13,135 bases of DNA, from positions 1 to 13,135 of the forward strand of contig PIVW01000121.1 of the NCBI GenBank assembly GCA_003353825.1, given 5' to 3'. Made by a program: the position numbers and the translations under genes. Source of the stretch: Chloroflexota bacterium. Lineage in GTDB: Bacteria; Chloroflexota; Anaerolineae; J102. Below the pieces are notes generated by a model that saw nothing but the letters and a program-made list of their open reading frames with translations, was not told the origin of the DNA and searched no databases. Shown here piece by piece: positions 1 through 6,492 of this stretch (position 1 is the stretch's first letter; every line of letters begins with the position of its first letter).

Positions 1-1089
1 ACCAGGTAACCGCCCCCGCCTGAGAGTTTCTACCCCAAGGCTTGTTCACGATAGGTCTCGATCAGTTCGCTAATGGTCGGGTTGAGCATGTGCGGGAACA
101 TGGCGATCTGCGCTTCGAAGGAGCGGCGCATGGCCGTGCCAAAACCGACAACATCTTTGTTCATAATCGCCTGCCAGCAGTCGGTGGCAGCATCGGCTAG
201 GGCCTGCGCTCGATCAGGTGTGATATATGTTTCGCTAAGGACATTGTAGCCGTCGTAACGGGGGCCCAAAGGTATCGAATAGAGCAATTTCTCTACAAAT
301 CTTTAACGTACTCTCGTCGGGCAGATGCTCGATGTGATGGGGCCAGTAGTCGCCGTTATAGTCGGAGCGGGACAGGCCGGGGAAGACCAGGCCGACGCTG
401 TCCTGCGCTCCCGAGATCTTCTCAATGCCAGGTGGGTTGTCGCAACAGAAGAGCATGTAAGCCAGTTTGTGCGGGTCCATGGTGGGCAGATGGTTGTTCT
501 AAAGGCGTTCGGCGACTCGCCGGGTGCTGGTGGCCATGCCACTACGTTCGTTGAATTCGAGGGTGGGTTCGATGGAGAGGGTGATGACTGAGCCAGGATG
601 ATGTTTGGAGACGAAAGCTTTGGTCGAGCCAGCCGCCGGCCAGGTCGATGCGGTAGGACAACTGGTCAATCTTGCGCAGATCGGTGGTGGAGCGGGGGAG
701 GAGTCCGTCATGAGGCGTGCGTTGCAGTACCACGTACTCGATGCCCAGGTTCTGCACCAGTTTGCGCTTTTCAGGTGTGTTGCCATCCTCGTTCACCACA
801 AAAACGTCGGGCTGGATGGCACGTAGTGCCGGTTCGAAGTCGAGATAACCACAACCGCTAGAGATCAGGGCCTGGTGCACACAACCCACATACTGCACCA
901 TGAAGCAACGCTCCCCCTTGACAACCCTTCGTTGTTGACGGGCGGGCGACCTTTGAGATCGTAGACTGTCTGGTCAGAGCCTAAGGCCACGTACAGTTGG
1001 TCGCCTAGGGCGGCGGCGCCCTGGAAGAACTCGACATGGCCGGCGTGGAGCATGTCGAAACAGCCGCTTATAAGCACAACCACAGATGA
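1..1089 (-). pseudogene. Copy A: decayed cytidylyltransferase / GHMP sugar kinase fusion (3' end off the window)
   Basis: Read from 1089 down to 1, the pieces in different frames join into one protein. First comes a cytidylyltransferase N-terminus with ISGCFDMLHAGHVEFF (nucleotide-binding HxGH motif) and YVALGSDQTVYDLKGRPP. Next comes QALISSGCGYLDFEP and FVVNEDGNTPEKRK. A GHMP-kinase start follows (YRIDLAGGWLDQ, about 690-650), then GDYWPHHIEHLPDES, then the kinase C-terminus FEAQIAMFPHMLNP and KLSGGGGYLV at the window edge. The intact protein would activate a sugar by anomeric phosphorylation and nucleotidyl transfer; the sugar cannot be told. Lesions: the expected ATG reads TCA at 1089-1087, apparently through a 2-base loss after the good ribosome site GAGGAG; a frameshift near 913-917; at least two more frameshifts between 650 and 290; a TAG at 30-32 where copy B has Trp; and a shortened glycine motif. 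It is clearly non-functional as one protein. The fusion architecture is inferred by joining the fragments. Confidence 0.82.
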
Positions 1090-1221
1090 TATTCTCCTCA
1101 GGCCGCATGTCATCATGTCATGTGGGGTCCGTTTTTTTAGGATTCTCTTGAATCACTGACGTCTCGAATATCGCGGACTTCTTTCATTGCCGTGATTAAC
1201 TGCAGATTTCACAGATTAGAT
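1078..1221. repeat. Degenerate CACAGATT-type repeat segment upstream of copy A
   Basis: The stretch starts with AACCACAGAT (1078-1087) and ends with GCAGATTTCACAGATTA (about 1202-1218). The 110 bases between resemble 3297-3410 upstream of copy B: both contain CCTCAGG, a T-rich run, CTTGAA-CAC-GACGT and TTGC-GTGA in the same order. The leader was therefore duplicated together with the coding sequence. There is no gene in 1090-1246. The left end overlaps the first codons of copy A, because TCTGTGGTTGTG there is both coding sequence and a match to the repeat. Confidence 0.6.
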
Positions 1222-1246
1222 ACCCCCCGGCGAATAGATACGCAAT

Positions 1247-1582
1247 TCACGCAGCAGTGGGCAACGGGATGTCGTACCCTTCACGTCGAGCGATTTCGAT
1301 GATCATACTAGCATTATCTTCCTGCCATTGGCGTTCGCCTACCGGCAGCGGCTCAATGCGGCTATCGGTATAAGCTCGTAATGTCCATAGCAAGTCAAAT
1401 TGCTCTTTCCGAACTACCCCATCAAACTCCGGCGCTATCACCAAAATATCGATATCGCTATCGGAGTGGGCATCACCACGAGTATAAGAACCAAACAGAA
1501 CGGCCCGACTGGCTTGAAGACCAACTCGACGCACCGCGACCAAATAGTTTTGTACCACCTTTACAATTGTTGGATCAACCAT
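1247..1582 (-). CDS. MNT-domain nucleotidyltransferase (antitoxin of a HEPN-MNT pair)
   Basis: A 111-residue protein of the minimal nucleotidyltransferase family. The signature LFGSYTRGDAHSDSDIDILV lies at residues 29-48: the GS motif is followed by the DxD metal-binding pair Asp43/Asp45. Length and layout fit stand-alone MNT proteins. Known MNT partners neutralise HEPN RNase toxins, in studied cases by adding AMP to the toxin; that activity is inferred here. The start ATG at 1582 lies inside the last codons of the HEPN gene, giving a 22-base overlap, so the two are translationally coupled. No ribosome site is needed or obvious. The frame is intact, unlike the polysaccharide remnants on both sides. 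Confidence 0.88.
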   Translation of the reverse strand: MVDPTIVKVVQNYLVAVRRVGLQASRAVLFGSYTRGDAHSDSDIDILVIAPEFDGVVRKEQFDLLWTLRAYTDSRIEPLPVGERQWQEDNASMIIEIARREGYDIPLPTAA

Positions 1583-1938
1583 TCTAATACCTTTTGGGCC
1601 TGCGCTAACTCATTCTGGGCTGTTTCGATATCAGGTGCAACCGGCAACATATCGGGATAACGACCTTCTAACTGATAACGGTCAAAACGAGCCAGAAAAA
1701 GGCGCTGATTCTCGGACAAAGATAGATCGATGCGTTCAGACAAACGCAAGAGTGCGTGGATGCGCGGCGCCAGGTCGCCTGTTGTGCGGCAAACATGGGC
1801 TTTGAGCGCTTTTTCCAGAGCCAAATGTGCAAAAAACAGGCCATGTCGCGTTCGTCCGGCGTTGACCAATTCAACGGCTACATCCCAGTCTTCGATGGCG
1901 CCTGAGCGCCAGTACTGTATTTGTTTCGATATGTCCAT
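1561..1938 (-). CDS. HEPN-domain protein (putative toxin of the HEPN-MNT pair)
   Basis: A 125-residue, all-helical protein starting MDISKQIQYW. It carries the HEPN core LFFAHLALEKALKAHV (residues 34-49), His61 in the PRIHALL segment and the RYPD motif at 93-96, as in PF05168 proteins. HEPN toxins are RNases that use an R-x4-6-H motif; Arg31-His38 fits R-x6-H by spacing, but I cannot tell whether it is the catalytic pair, and the usual C-terminal R-x4-6-H-x-Y is not visible. The ATG at 1938 is chosen because homology starts there. The frame is open for 54 more codons upstream, but that part reads through the remnant at 2004-2243 and looks non-coding. Together with the overlapping MNT gene this forms a complete two-gene module. 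Confidence 0.85.
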   Translation of the reverse strand: MDISKQIQYWRSGAIEDWDVAVELVNAGRTRHGLFFAHLALEKALKAHVCRTTGDLAPRIHALLRLSERIDLSLSENQRLFLARFDRYQLEGRYPDMLPVAPDIETAQNELAQAQKVLEWLIQQL

Positions 1939-2003
1939 CAGCACACTTAGCTTATCCGAATCACAAAACGATGCGGTTAAATTCAAGAACCGAAGGCCAT
2001 GAC

Positions 2004-2243
2004 TTACTGCCTCACAGAGAAATTGGCAGCAGGTACAAGATCGTCGTAAATGTCCTCTGCTGGATCGTCCCAAAATTCGAATGCTGACTCTGCCAAGCAC
2101 AACCAGCCAATATCCTCCAACTCGGCCTGATCAAGCCCCAAGAGCAGTGGCATACGCTGCTTCAATTCCTTCTTCTCTGTTTAGTTCAACAACATGATCG
2201 CTGCTGACACCTGATCCACATTCAATCGCAATTGCATGGCCAT
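2004..2243 (-). pseudogene. Broken small antitoxin-like gene
   Basis: Read from ATG at 2243, the frame gives MAMQLRLNVDQVSAAIMLLN, then an in-frame TAA at 2183-2181, then TEKKELKQRM and LGLDQAELEDIGWL up to FEFWDDPAEDIYDDL, and a final TAA at 2006-2004. From memory, small proteins ending WDDPAEDIYDDL sit upstream of MazF/PemK-type or PIN toxins in Chloroflexota and cyanobacteria; that link is recalled, not tested. Without the TAA the protein would be 79 residues. Translation could restart at the Met of RMPLLLG and give a 49-residue protein. No toxin gene follows: the next gene is HEPN at 1938. It is therefore likely an orphaned, broken half of a toxin-antitoxin pair. Confidence 0.5.
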
Positions 2244-2350
2244 AGTACACTCACGATCCAACTGATGTCTTGAGCAGCGATAGGGATATAGAGCAGCCCT
2301 ATACCGCTTGATGAATTGACCCAGGCATCATGCCCTTGTTATGGCGATTC

Positions 2351-2544
2351 GTCAAGTACTACTCGATAGTCCGCCGCAACCATTCCTCGATTGACGTCTG
2401 GCTCTGGAACCCGCACCGCCCCCTTGCTCGGTTCACACCCAGCTTCCGCCGCGGCTGGCCGACCGTGCTGAACGGCGACCTCCAATCGCTTACCGAATGA
2501 AGGATAACCTCGGCCGCGTCCTCCTTGTGGAAGAACTTGCGCAT
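2351..2544 (-). pseudogene. C-terminal remnant of an NAD-dependent epimerase (GDP-fucose-synthase-like)
   Basis: The frame reads MRKFFHKEDAAEVILHSV and then GQPRRKLGVNRARGRCGFQS, TSIEEWLRRTIE, stop, YLTN. In short-chain epimerases of the GDP-L-fucose synthase type, a segment like REFLHVEDAAEGI is followed after about 50 residues by GQPRRxLDVSRA and EGLRRTIEWYL. Here the 50-residue spacer is gone, and TAG at 2359-2357 stands where the family has Trp. It follows copy B by about a dozen bases, which suggests the ancestral order cytidylyltransferase/kinase then epimerase. Non-functional. Assignment to this superfamily rests on motif resemblance only. The stretch 2244-2350 holds no gene I can recognise. 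Confidence 0.6.
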
Positions 2545-2555
2545 CGATTTATCCT

Positions 2556-3213
2556 TCAAGGTAAACGCCGCGCCGTGATGTGCATGCCATTCTCAATCGT
2601 TTGCTCCGCCATCAGCACCTGGTAGCCGCCCCCGCCCGCACCGGAGAGTTTCCAACCCAAAGCCCGTTGGCGATATGTTTCGATCAAATTGGTAATGGTC
2701 GGATTGAGCATGTGGGGAAACATGGCGTTCTGCGCTTCAAAGGAGCAGCGCATGGCCGTGCCAAAACTGACAGCATCTTTATTGGTAATCGCCTGCCAGC
2801 AGTCGGTGGCGGCATCCGCCAAAAGCCTGCGCCCGTTCCGGTGTGATGTAGGTCTCGCTGAGGACATTGTAGCCGCCGTTGCGAGGCCCTAGCGGAATCA
2901 GATAGAGGAAGGTCTTCGATAAAACGCAGCTTGCTCTCGTCGAGCACGTGTTCGATATGGTGGGGCCAGTGGGCGCCATCATGATCAGATCGGGCAGAGC
3001 CGGGGTAGATCAGCCCAACGCTGTGTCCTGCGCTCATGAAGCAGCACTCCTATTCGATGTTGGCAGGCGAACGACCTTTGAGGTCGTAGACGGTCTGGTC
3101 GGAGCCTAAGGCCACGTAGAGTTGGTCGCCGAGGGCGGCGGTGCGCTGGAAGAACTCGACATGGCCGGAATGGAGCATGTCGAAGCAGCCGCTTATAAAG
3201 ACAATCACAGACA
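2556..3213 (-). pseudogene. Copy B: decayed cytidylyltransferase / GHMP kinase with large internal deletion
   Basis: From ATG at 3213 it reads MSVIVFISGCFDMLHSGHVE, then YVALGSDQTVYDLKGR, then a stop after SPANIE. The next bases jump straight to AGHSVGLIYPG, which in copy A lies about 490 bases further on (copy A roughly 899 to 409). The second half of the transferase and the substrate-binding start of the kinase are therefore missing. After at least two more frameshifts (near 2920 and 2830) the C-terminus is well kept: LADAATDCWQAI, FEAQNAMFPHMLNP and the glycine-rich GHMP motif GWKLSGAGGGGYQVL, ending at TGA 2556-2558. It preserves the Trp codon and full glycine motif that copy A lost, so it is the better guide to the ancestral C-terminus. 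Confidence 0.82.
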
Positions 3214-3267
3214 TGTGCTGAGCGCAGTCGCAGTATTTCTCAGATTTCATGGGGGGGTTAAAAACTT

Positions 3268-3439
3268 AACCACAGATTTCACAGATTACATAGATTTTTT
3301 GTTTTCCTCAGGCTGCGTGTCGCTCATATCATGTAAGGGGCTTTTTGGGGGGAGTTTTTCTTGAACCACCGACGTTTAGAATAATACAGCCCTTTTCAAT
3401 TGCTGTGACTAATCTGTGTCATCTGCCCAATCTGTGGTT
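3268..3439. repeat. MITE-like element with 29-bp CACAGATT terminal inverted repeats
   Basis: The left arm at 3268-3296 (AACCACAGATTTCACAGATT and on) and the right arm at 3411-3439 are inverted copies of each other; by hand count 24 of 29 positions match. The arms are built from a roughly 10-base period of CACAGATT. The inner 114 bases carry no gene and resemble the segment upstream of copy A. Relative to copy A, the left arm lies between the ribosome-site-like CCTGAGGAAAAC and the ATG of copy B, separating a translation signal from its gene. Repeats of this kind are, from memory, widely scattered in environmental bacterial genomes, with unknown function. Confidence 0.65.
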
Positions 3440-3473
3440 CTTCTTCTGGGGTACTTCTCTCGAACCACAGATT
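3429..3473. repeat. Perfect 12-bp inverted repeat (AATCTGTGGTTC / GAACCACAGATT)
   Basis: AATCTGTGGTTC at 3429-3440 pairs perfectly with GAACCACAGATT at 3462-3473 across a 21-base loop. It shares its left arm with the right arm of the 3268-3439 element, so three repeat arms lie in series. No T-run follows on either strand, so this is a repeat hairpin rather than an obvious terminator. From 3474 to 3564 I see only a weak further repeat-like piece (ATGGATTACAGG) and no gene. Confidence 0.6.
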
Positions 3474-3564
3474 TCTGGATAAAATGGATTACAGGTTCGG
3501 TGATTCCAGGTGACAATCATTTAATGTAAATGAGGTTTTTTCTGCATCGCTATCCGTAAAACGG

Positions 3565-4188
3565 TTATTCGTATTCCATCTTCCCAAGTTTTATCATGCT
3601 CTCTACATCCTCAGATGCATCTGGTGTATGCTTTGCCACGACTGATCTTACGCTTTCAAGTATGGCGTCGTCAGCGGCGCCTAACATGCGCGTGATGTCA
3701 GCTATGTCCTGGGCTCGTCCCGAGAGCAACTTCATCACAACTAGATAGGGAAGCGCGATAGTAGGTAAACCTGGGTCGGCCATATTTGGAGTGTTGACTG
3801 CCTCATACGCCCACACTTCTTCTGAAAAGATCACGTCGAGTTCGGCACCATCGATAAGCTCCCATGAAGCACCACCTATTGCTAGATTGCCTAGTTTACG
3901 ACAACCCGCCTGCTCTAGCCTATTCTCGCAAGTAGCCTGATCATCCACAAGCACTAGCACATCTGTATCATATGTCATGCGTTCAGGCATATATAGGCGA
4001 GCGGCGATAGCACCAACCACGACAAATGGAATTTCCTGGAAAATCGATCTCAGATCGGGCGCCGCTTGTCTGGATGTACGACGATAAAGGTGAGCGCGGC
4101 TGCTACCACTGCCTGGCTGTGACCTTCTCTTGGCCAATGCCAGATAGGCTTTTCGTCGCGCTGCAACCGCCGTTGGTTCAAATATCAT
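3565..4188 (-). CDS. AbiEii/MNT-like nucleotidyltransferase family protein
   Basis: A 207-residue protein. Residues 55-81 read like a nucleotidyltransferase core: FVVVGAIAARLYMPERMTYD then TDVLVLV, with the DxD pair at Asp74/Asp76 and a likely third carboxylate at Asp118 (AELDVI). Further on, LVVMKLLSGRAQDIADITRM (149-168) matches the K-x-x-R-x-x-D-x-x-D helix of AbiEii/DUF-type nucleotidyltransferases. The first 50 residues are basic and not recognisable. Such proteins are often the toxin half of type IV or related systems, or solitary; no partner is visible on either side, since copy B and the repeats lie downstream and a gene-free stretch lies upstream. VGA replaces the common GG before the helix. 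The frame is intact. Substrate and partner are unknown. Confidence 0.7.
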   Translation of the reverse strand: MIFEPTAVAARRKAYLALAKRRSQPGSGSSRAHLYRRTSRQAAPDLRSIFQEIPFVVVGAIAARLYMPERMTYDTDVLVLVDDQATCENRLEQAGCRKLGNLAIGGASWELIDGAELDVIFSEEVWAYEAVNTPNMADPGLPTIALPYLVVMKLLSGRAQDIADITRMLGAADDAILESVRSVVAKHTPDASEDVESMIKLGKMEYE

Positions 4189-4262
4189 AACTCATTTTAC
4201 CTGTCCTGATGCGCCATGTCCATCGCATTAGGATGCCGCCAAGGCTATCTACTGTTTCACTA

Positions 4263-4289
4263 CCGGACACTTTTCTATTGTGTCACCCC
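4263..4289. other. Possible insertion-sequence end fragment
   Basis: The gap 4189-4340 has no recognisable gene. Within it the minus strand reads GGTGACACAATAGAAAAGTG then TCCGG. From memory, strings like TGACA-N-ATAGAAAAGTGTCC occur at the ends of IS21/IS481-type elements. It lies about 50 bases from the point where copy C loses homology to copy A. Only one such end is visible and no transposase is present, so this is a weak call. Confidence 0.25.
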
Positions 4290-4339
4290 TTCGAGTTCCT
4301 CAGGGCAGGCAGAAAATCTACTGTATAACCTGACGAAAC

Positions 4340-4672
4340 AGGTCCTCCATCAGTTTGCGCTTGTCAGGTGTGTTGCCATCCTCATTGACCACAAAGATGT
4401 CGGGCTGGATGGCGCGCAACTTAGGTTCGAAGTCGAGGTAACCACAACCGCTGGAGATCAGAGCCTGGTGCACGCAACCCACGTTTTGCACTATGAAGCA
4501 ACGCTCCCCTTGAAAACCCTTCGCTGTTGGCGGGTGGGCGGCCCTTGAGTTCGTAGACGGTACGGTCGGATCCCCAGGCCACGTAGAGTTGGTCGCGGAG
4601 GGCGGCGGCACGCTGGAGGAACTCGACATGGCCGGAGTAGAGCATGTCGAAGCTACTGACAAAGGTCTTCAT
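4340..4672 (-). pseudogene. Copy C: truncated cytidylyltransferase fragment directly after the BY-kinase gene
   Basis: ATG at 4672 opens MKTFVSSFDMLYSGHVEFLQ, followed by YVAWGSDRTVYELKGRPPAN. A frameshift around 4506-4509 moves to a second frame with QALISSGCGYLDFEP and FVVNEDGNTPDKRKL. Homology to copy A stops near 4340; the kinase half is absent. The conserved HxGH nucleotide-binding motif reads YSGH here, so even the remaining domain would lack its first histidine. It starts only 38 bases after the stop of the BY-kinase gene, so in an ancestor this gene was probably the next member of the polysaccharide operon. Confidence 0.8.
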
Positions 4673-4710
4673 AATTACTTCACAACAGTGATAATTCCAT
4701 TGCTTCCGAT

Positions 4711-6378
4711 TTAGCCTACGGTCTGAGATTTCTGCGTAGAAGTTCGGCCGCTGCGCCCACGACGCCTACGCGTCCTGCCTCCTTCCGCATTCCCATCGCT
4801 ATCGTCACCGTAGTAACGGTCATACGCGTAGTAATAATAGCCACTGTCCCGGCCTCGTTTGTATTTATTCAGGGCCACGCCGATCACGTGAGCGTTGACT
4901 TTATCCAATTCCTGTAAGGCCTGCACCAACGCCGGTTCCCGGGTGTTGCCCGCATCTACCACCAGCAGTATACCATCCAGGACCTGGCCCAAAACAATGG
5001 GGTCGGTCACGGCCAGGGCTGGGGGTGAGTCGAGTATCAACATATCGTGATCATGCAGTAAGCGTTCGCAAAGCACCTGCAATTTTTGTGAGCCTAAAAG
5101 CTCTGAAGGGTTATGCGGCAACTGCCCGCTGGTTATCAGCCAAAGGTTTTCGACGCCAGTCTCCGCCAACAAGTAGTCGAGATTCTCAGGCAGCATCTCC
5201 ATGAGTAATGTGCCTGTCAGGCCCACGGTGTTGGGCAAGCTCCAGAACTTATGCTGGCTGGGTTTGCGCAAATCGGCGTCGACCAGTACCACTCTTTTGC
5301 CGGTCTGCGCCATTACCACAGCAAGATTGGCGGCCGTGGTACTCTTGCCTTCTCCTGGGCTAGCGCTGGTTACCAGTAACGAACGGATGGGATCATCCAC
5401 ACTAGAGAACTGGATGCCGGTGCGGATACTGCGGTAAGCCTCGGCGTCAGACGCGCGCGGGTCTTCGACTGTCACGACTCTGAGCTCACCCTCACCATTG
5501 CTATTCCGCTGTCTGGCAATCACCCCCAGTGTACTCAGGCCAATGATGCGGACCACGTCATCTGGTGTCTTCACCGTATCATCCAAGTATTCGATCAGAA
5601 AGGCCGCACCCAGACCGATCATTCCACCCACGATCAGCGCCAACAAGGTATTCATCAGCAGGCGAGGGCTAATCGGGGATATAGGCACTGTGGCGGGCTC
5701 AACCACCGTGATCGTGTCTCTGGCATTGGCCTCGGCTAGACGGATGACTTCGAGCTGGGAGAGGACACTGCCATAGCTGTTGCGATATTGGGCCAGACGA
5801 TTTTCCAGAAGTGTGCTTCGGTTCTCGTCTGCTCCCTCGCTAGTTTCGGTAATTTCTGCGATATCAGCCGCCACTCCCTTAATCTCATCATTCAGTGCGG
5901 CCAGCTCTGCCTGCAACGAAACCTTCGAGTCCTGGTAGAGCGCAGTCAGTTGCCTATTGTTAAAACTGATAAAAACCTGCGGTAGGGCATTGGCAATGGC
6001 TGCTGCCAGTTCGGGTAGCAGATGCTGCACCTTTAAATCGATCAATTGGGTGTCACGCACCGGCTGCACCGAGACACTCGCCTGGTGCAGCGCCGCCTCC
6101 GGGTTCAGGCCAACCTCCTCGAAGGCCGAAACCAGGATGGGTTTGGCCGTCAGCATCTGGGCATAAGTTTCTGTCAGGCGCTCACTGAGCAAGACATCGG
6201 CATAGGTAACACTGGGATTGTTGGAGGATCCCTGGTTCACCCACAAGCGCGTCGAAGCCTGATAAATTGGGGTCTGGCGTATGCTGAAGGCATAGGCCGC
6301 CACCCCGGCTACAATAGCTGCCAGGACAATCAGCCACAGCCATTTTCTGAAAAAATGCCAATACTCGCGAAGTTCCAT
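4711..6378 (-). CDS. Wzc/CpsD-type polysaccharide co-polymerase with BY tyrosine kinase
   Basis: A 555-residue inner-membrane protein that sets chain length and controls export of a surface polysaccharide by cyclic tyrosine autophosphorylation. Numbered from a TTG at 6393 (5 residues longer): Wzz-type N-terminal domain with membrane segment 17-37; periplasmic part with coiled-coil stretch about 150-225; the Pro-rich VEPATVPISPISP before membrane segment 246-268; BY-kinase domain with Walker A SASPGEGKST (343-352), Walker A' VVLVDADLRKPS (368-379) and Walker B MLILDSPP (451-458). The tyrosine cluster SGYYYYAYDRYY (517-528) is the expected autophosphorylation site. A basic tail TRRRRGRSGR follows the cluster. 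I prefer ATG 6378, with a GGGGA ribosome site 10 bases upstream, over TTG 6393. Transmembrane and kinase parts are fused in one chain, as in proteobacterial Wzc. The gene is intact. Confidence 0.95.
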   Translation of the reverse strand: MELREYWHFFRKWLWLIVLAAIVAGVAAYAFSIRQTPIYQASTRLWVNQGSSNNPSVTYADVLLSERLTETYAQMLTAKPILVSAFEEVGLNPEAALHQASVSVQPVRDTQLIDLKVQHLLPELAAAIANALPQVFISFNNRQLTALYQDSKVSLQAELAALNDEIKGVAADIAEITETSEGADENRSTLLENRLAQYRNSYGSVLSQLEVIRLAEANARDTITVVEPATVPISPISPRLLMNTLLALIVGGMIGLGAAFLIEYLDDTVKTPDDVVRIIGLSTLGVIARQRNSNGEGELRVVTVEDPRASDAEAYRSIRTGIQFSSVDDPIRSLLVTSASPGEGKSTTAANLAVVMAQTGKRVVLVDADLRKPSQHKFWSLPNTVGLTGTLLMEMLPENLDYLLAETGVENLWLITSGQLPHNPSELLGSQKLQVLCERLLHDHDMLILDSPPALAVTDPIVLGQVLDGILLVVDAGNTREPALVQALQELDKVNAHVIGVALNKYKRGRDSGYYYYAYDRYYGDDSDGNAEGGRTRRRRGRSGRTSTQKSQTVG

Positions 6379-6387
6379 GTAGTCATT

Positions 6388-6419
6388 CCCCAATACAGCC
6401 GGACCCCAATACAGCCGGA
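6388..6419. repeat. Perfect tandem 16-bp duplication at the BY-kinase translation start
   Basis: CCCCAATACAGCCGGA occurs twice head to tail, at 6388-6403 and 6404-6419. On the sense (minus) strand each copy ends in TTGGGG. The copy nearer the gene supplies the presumed ribosome-binding GGGGA and the alternative TTG start, so the duplication moved or doubled the initiation signal. Confidence 0.85.
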
Positions 6420-6492
6420 AAGGTCGATACTGTACTGCAATGGTTGGTTTTGAAAAAGAGTGAAGTGTAAAGTAAGTTTATTAGCAGTATGA

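Noticed and set aside
325..861. Plus-strand open frames of about 70-90 codons in the copy A region
   Set aside because: They run opposite the recognisable minus-strand pseudogene pieces and show no family motifs; they are shadows in GC-rich decayed DNA.
1..2560. Recoding of TAG as Trp (TAG at 30-32 in copy A and 2357-2359 in the epimerase remnant where Trp is expected)
   Set aside because: Both genes also carry frameshifts or deletions, and copy B has TGG at the site equivalent to 30-32. The intact genes read normally with the standard code. Simple nonsense mutation explains it.
3268..3473. CRISPR array from repeated CACAGATT units
   Set aside because: The units are about 10 bases, imperfect, occur in both orientations and have no regular unique spacers; no cas gene is near.
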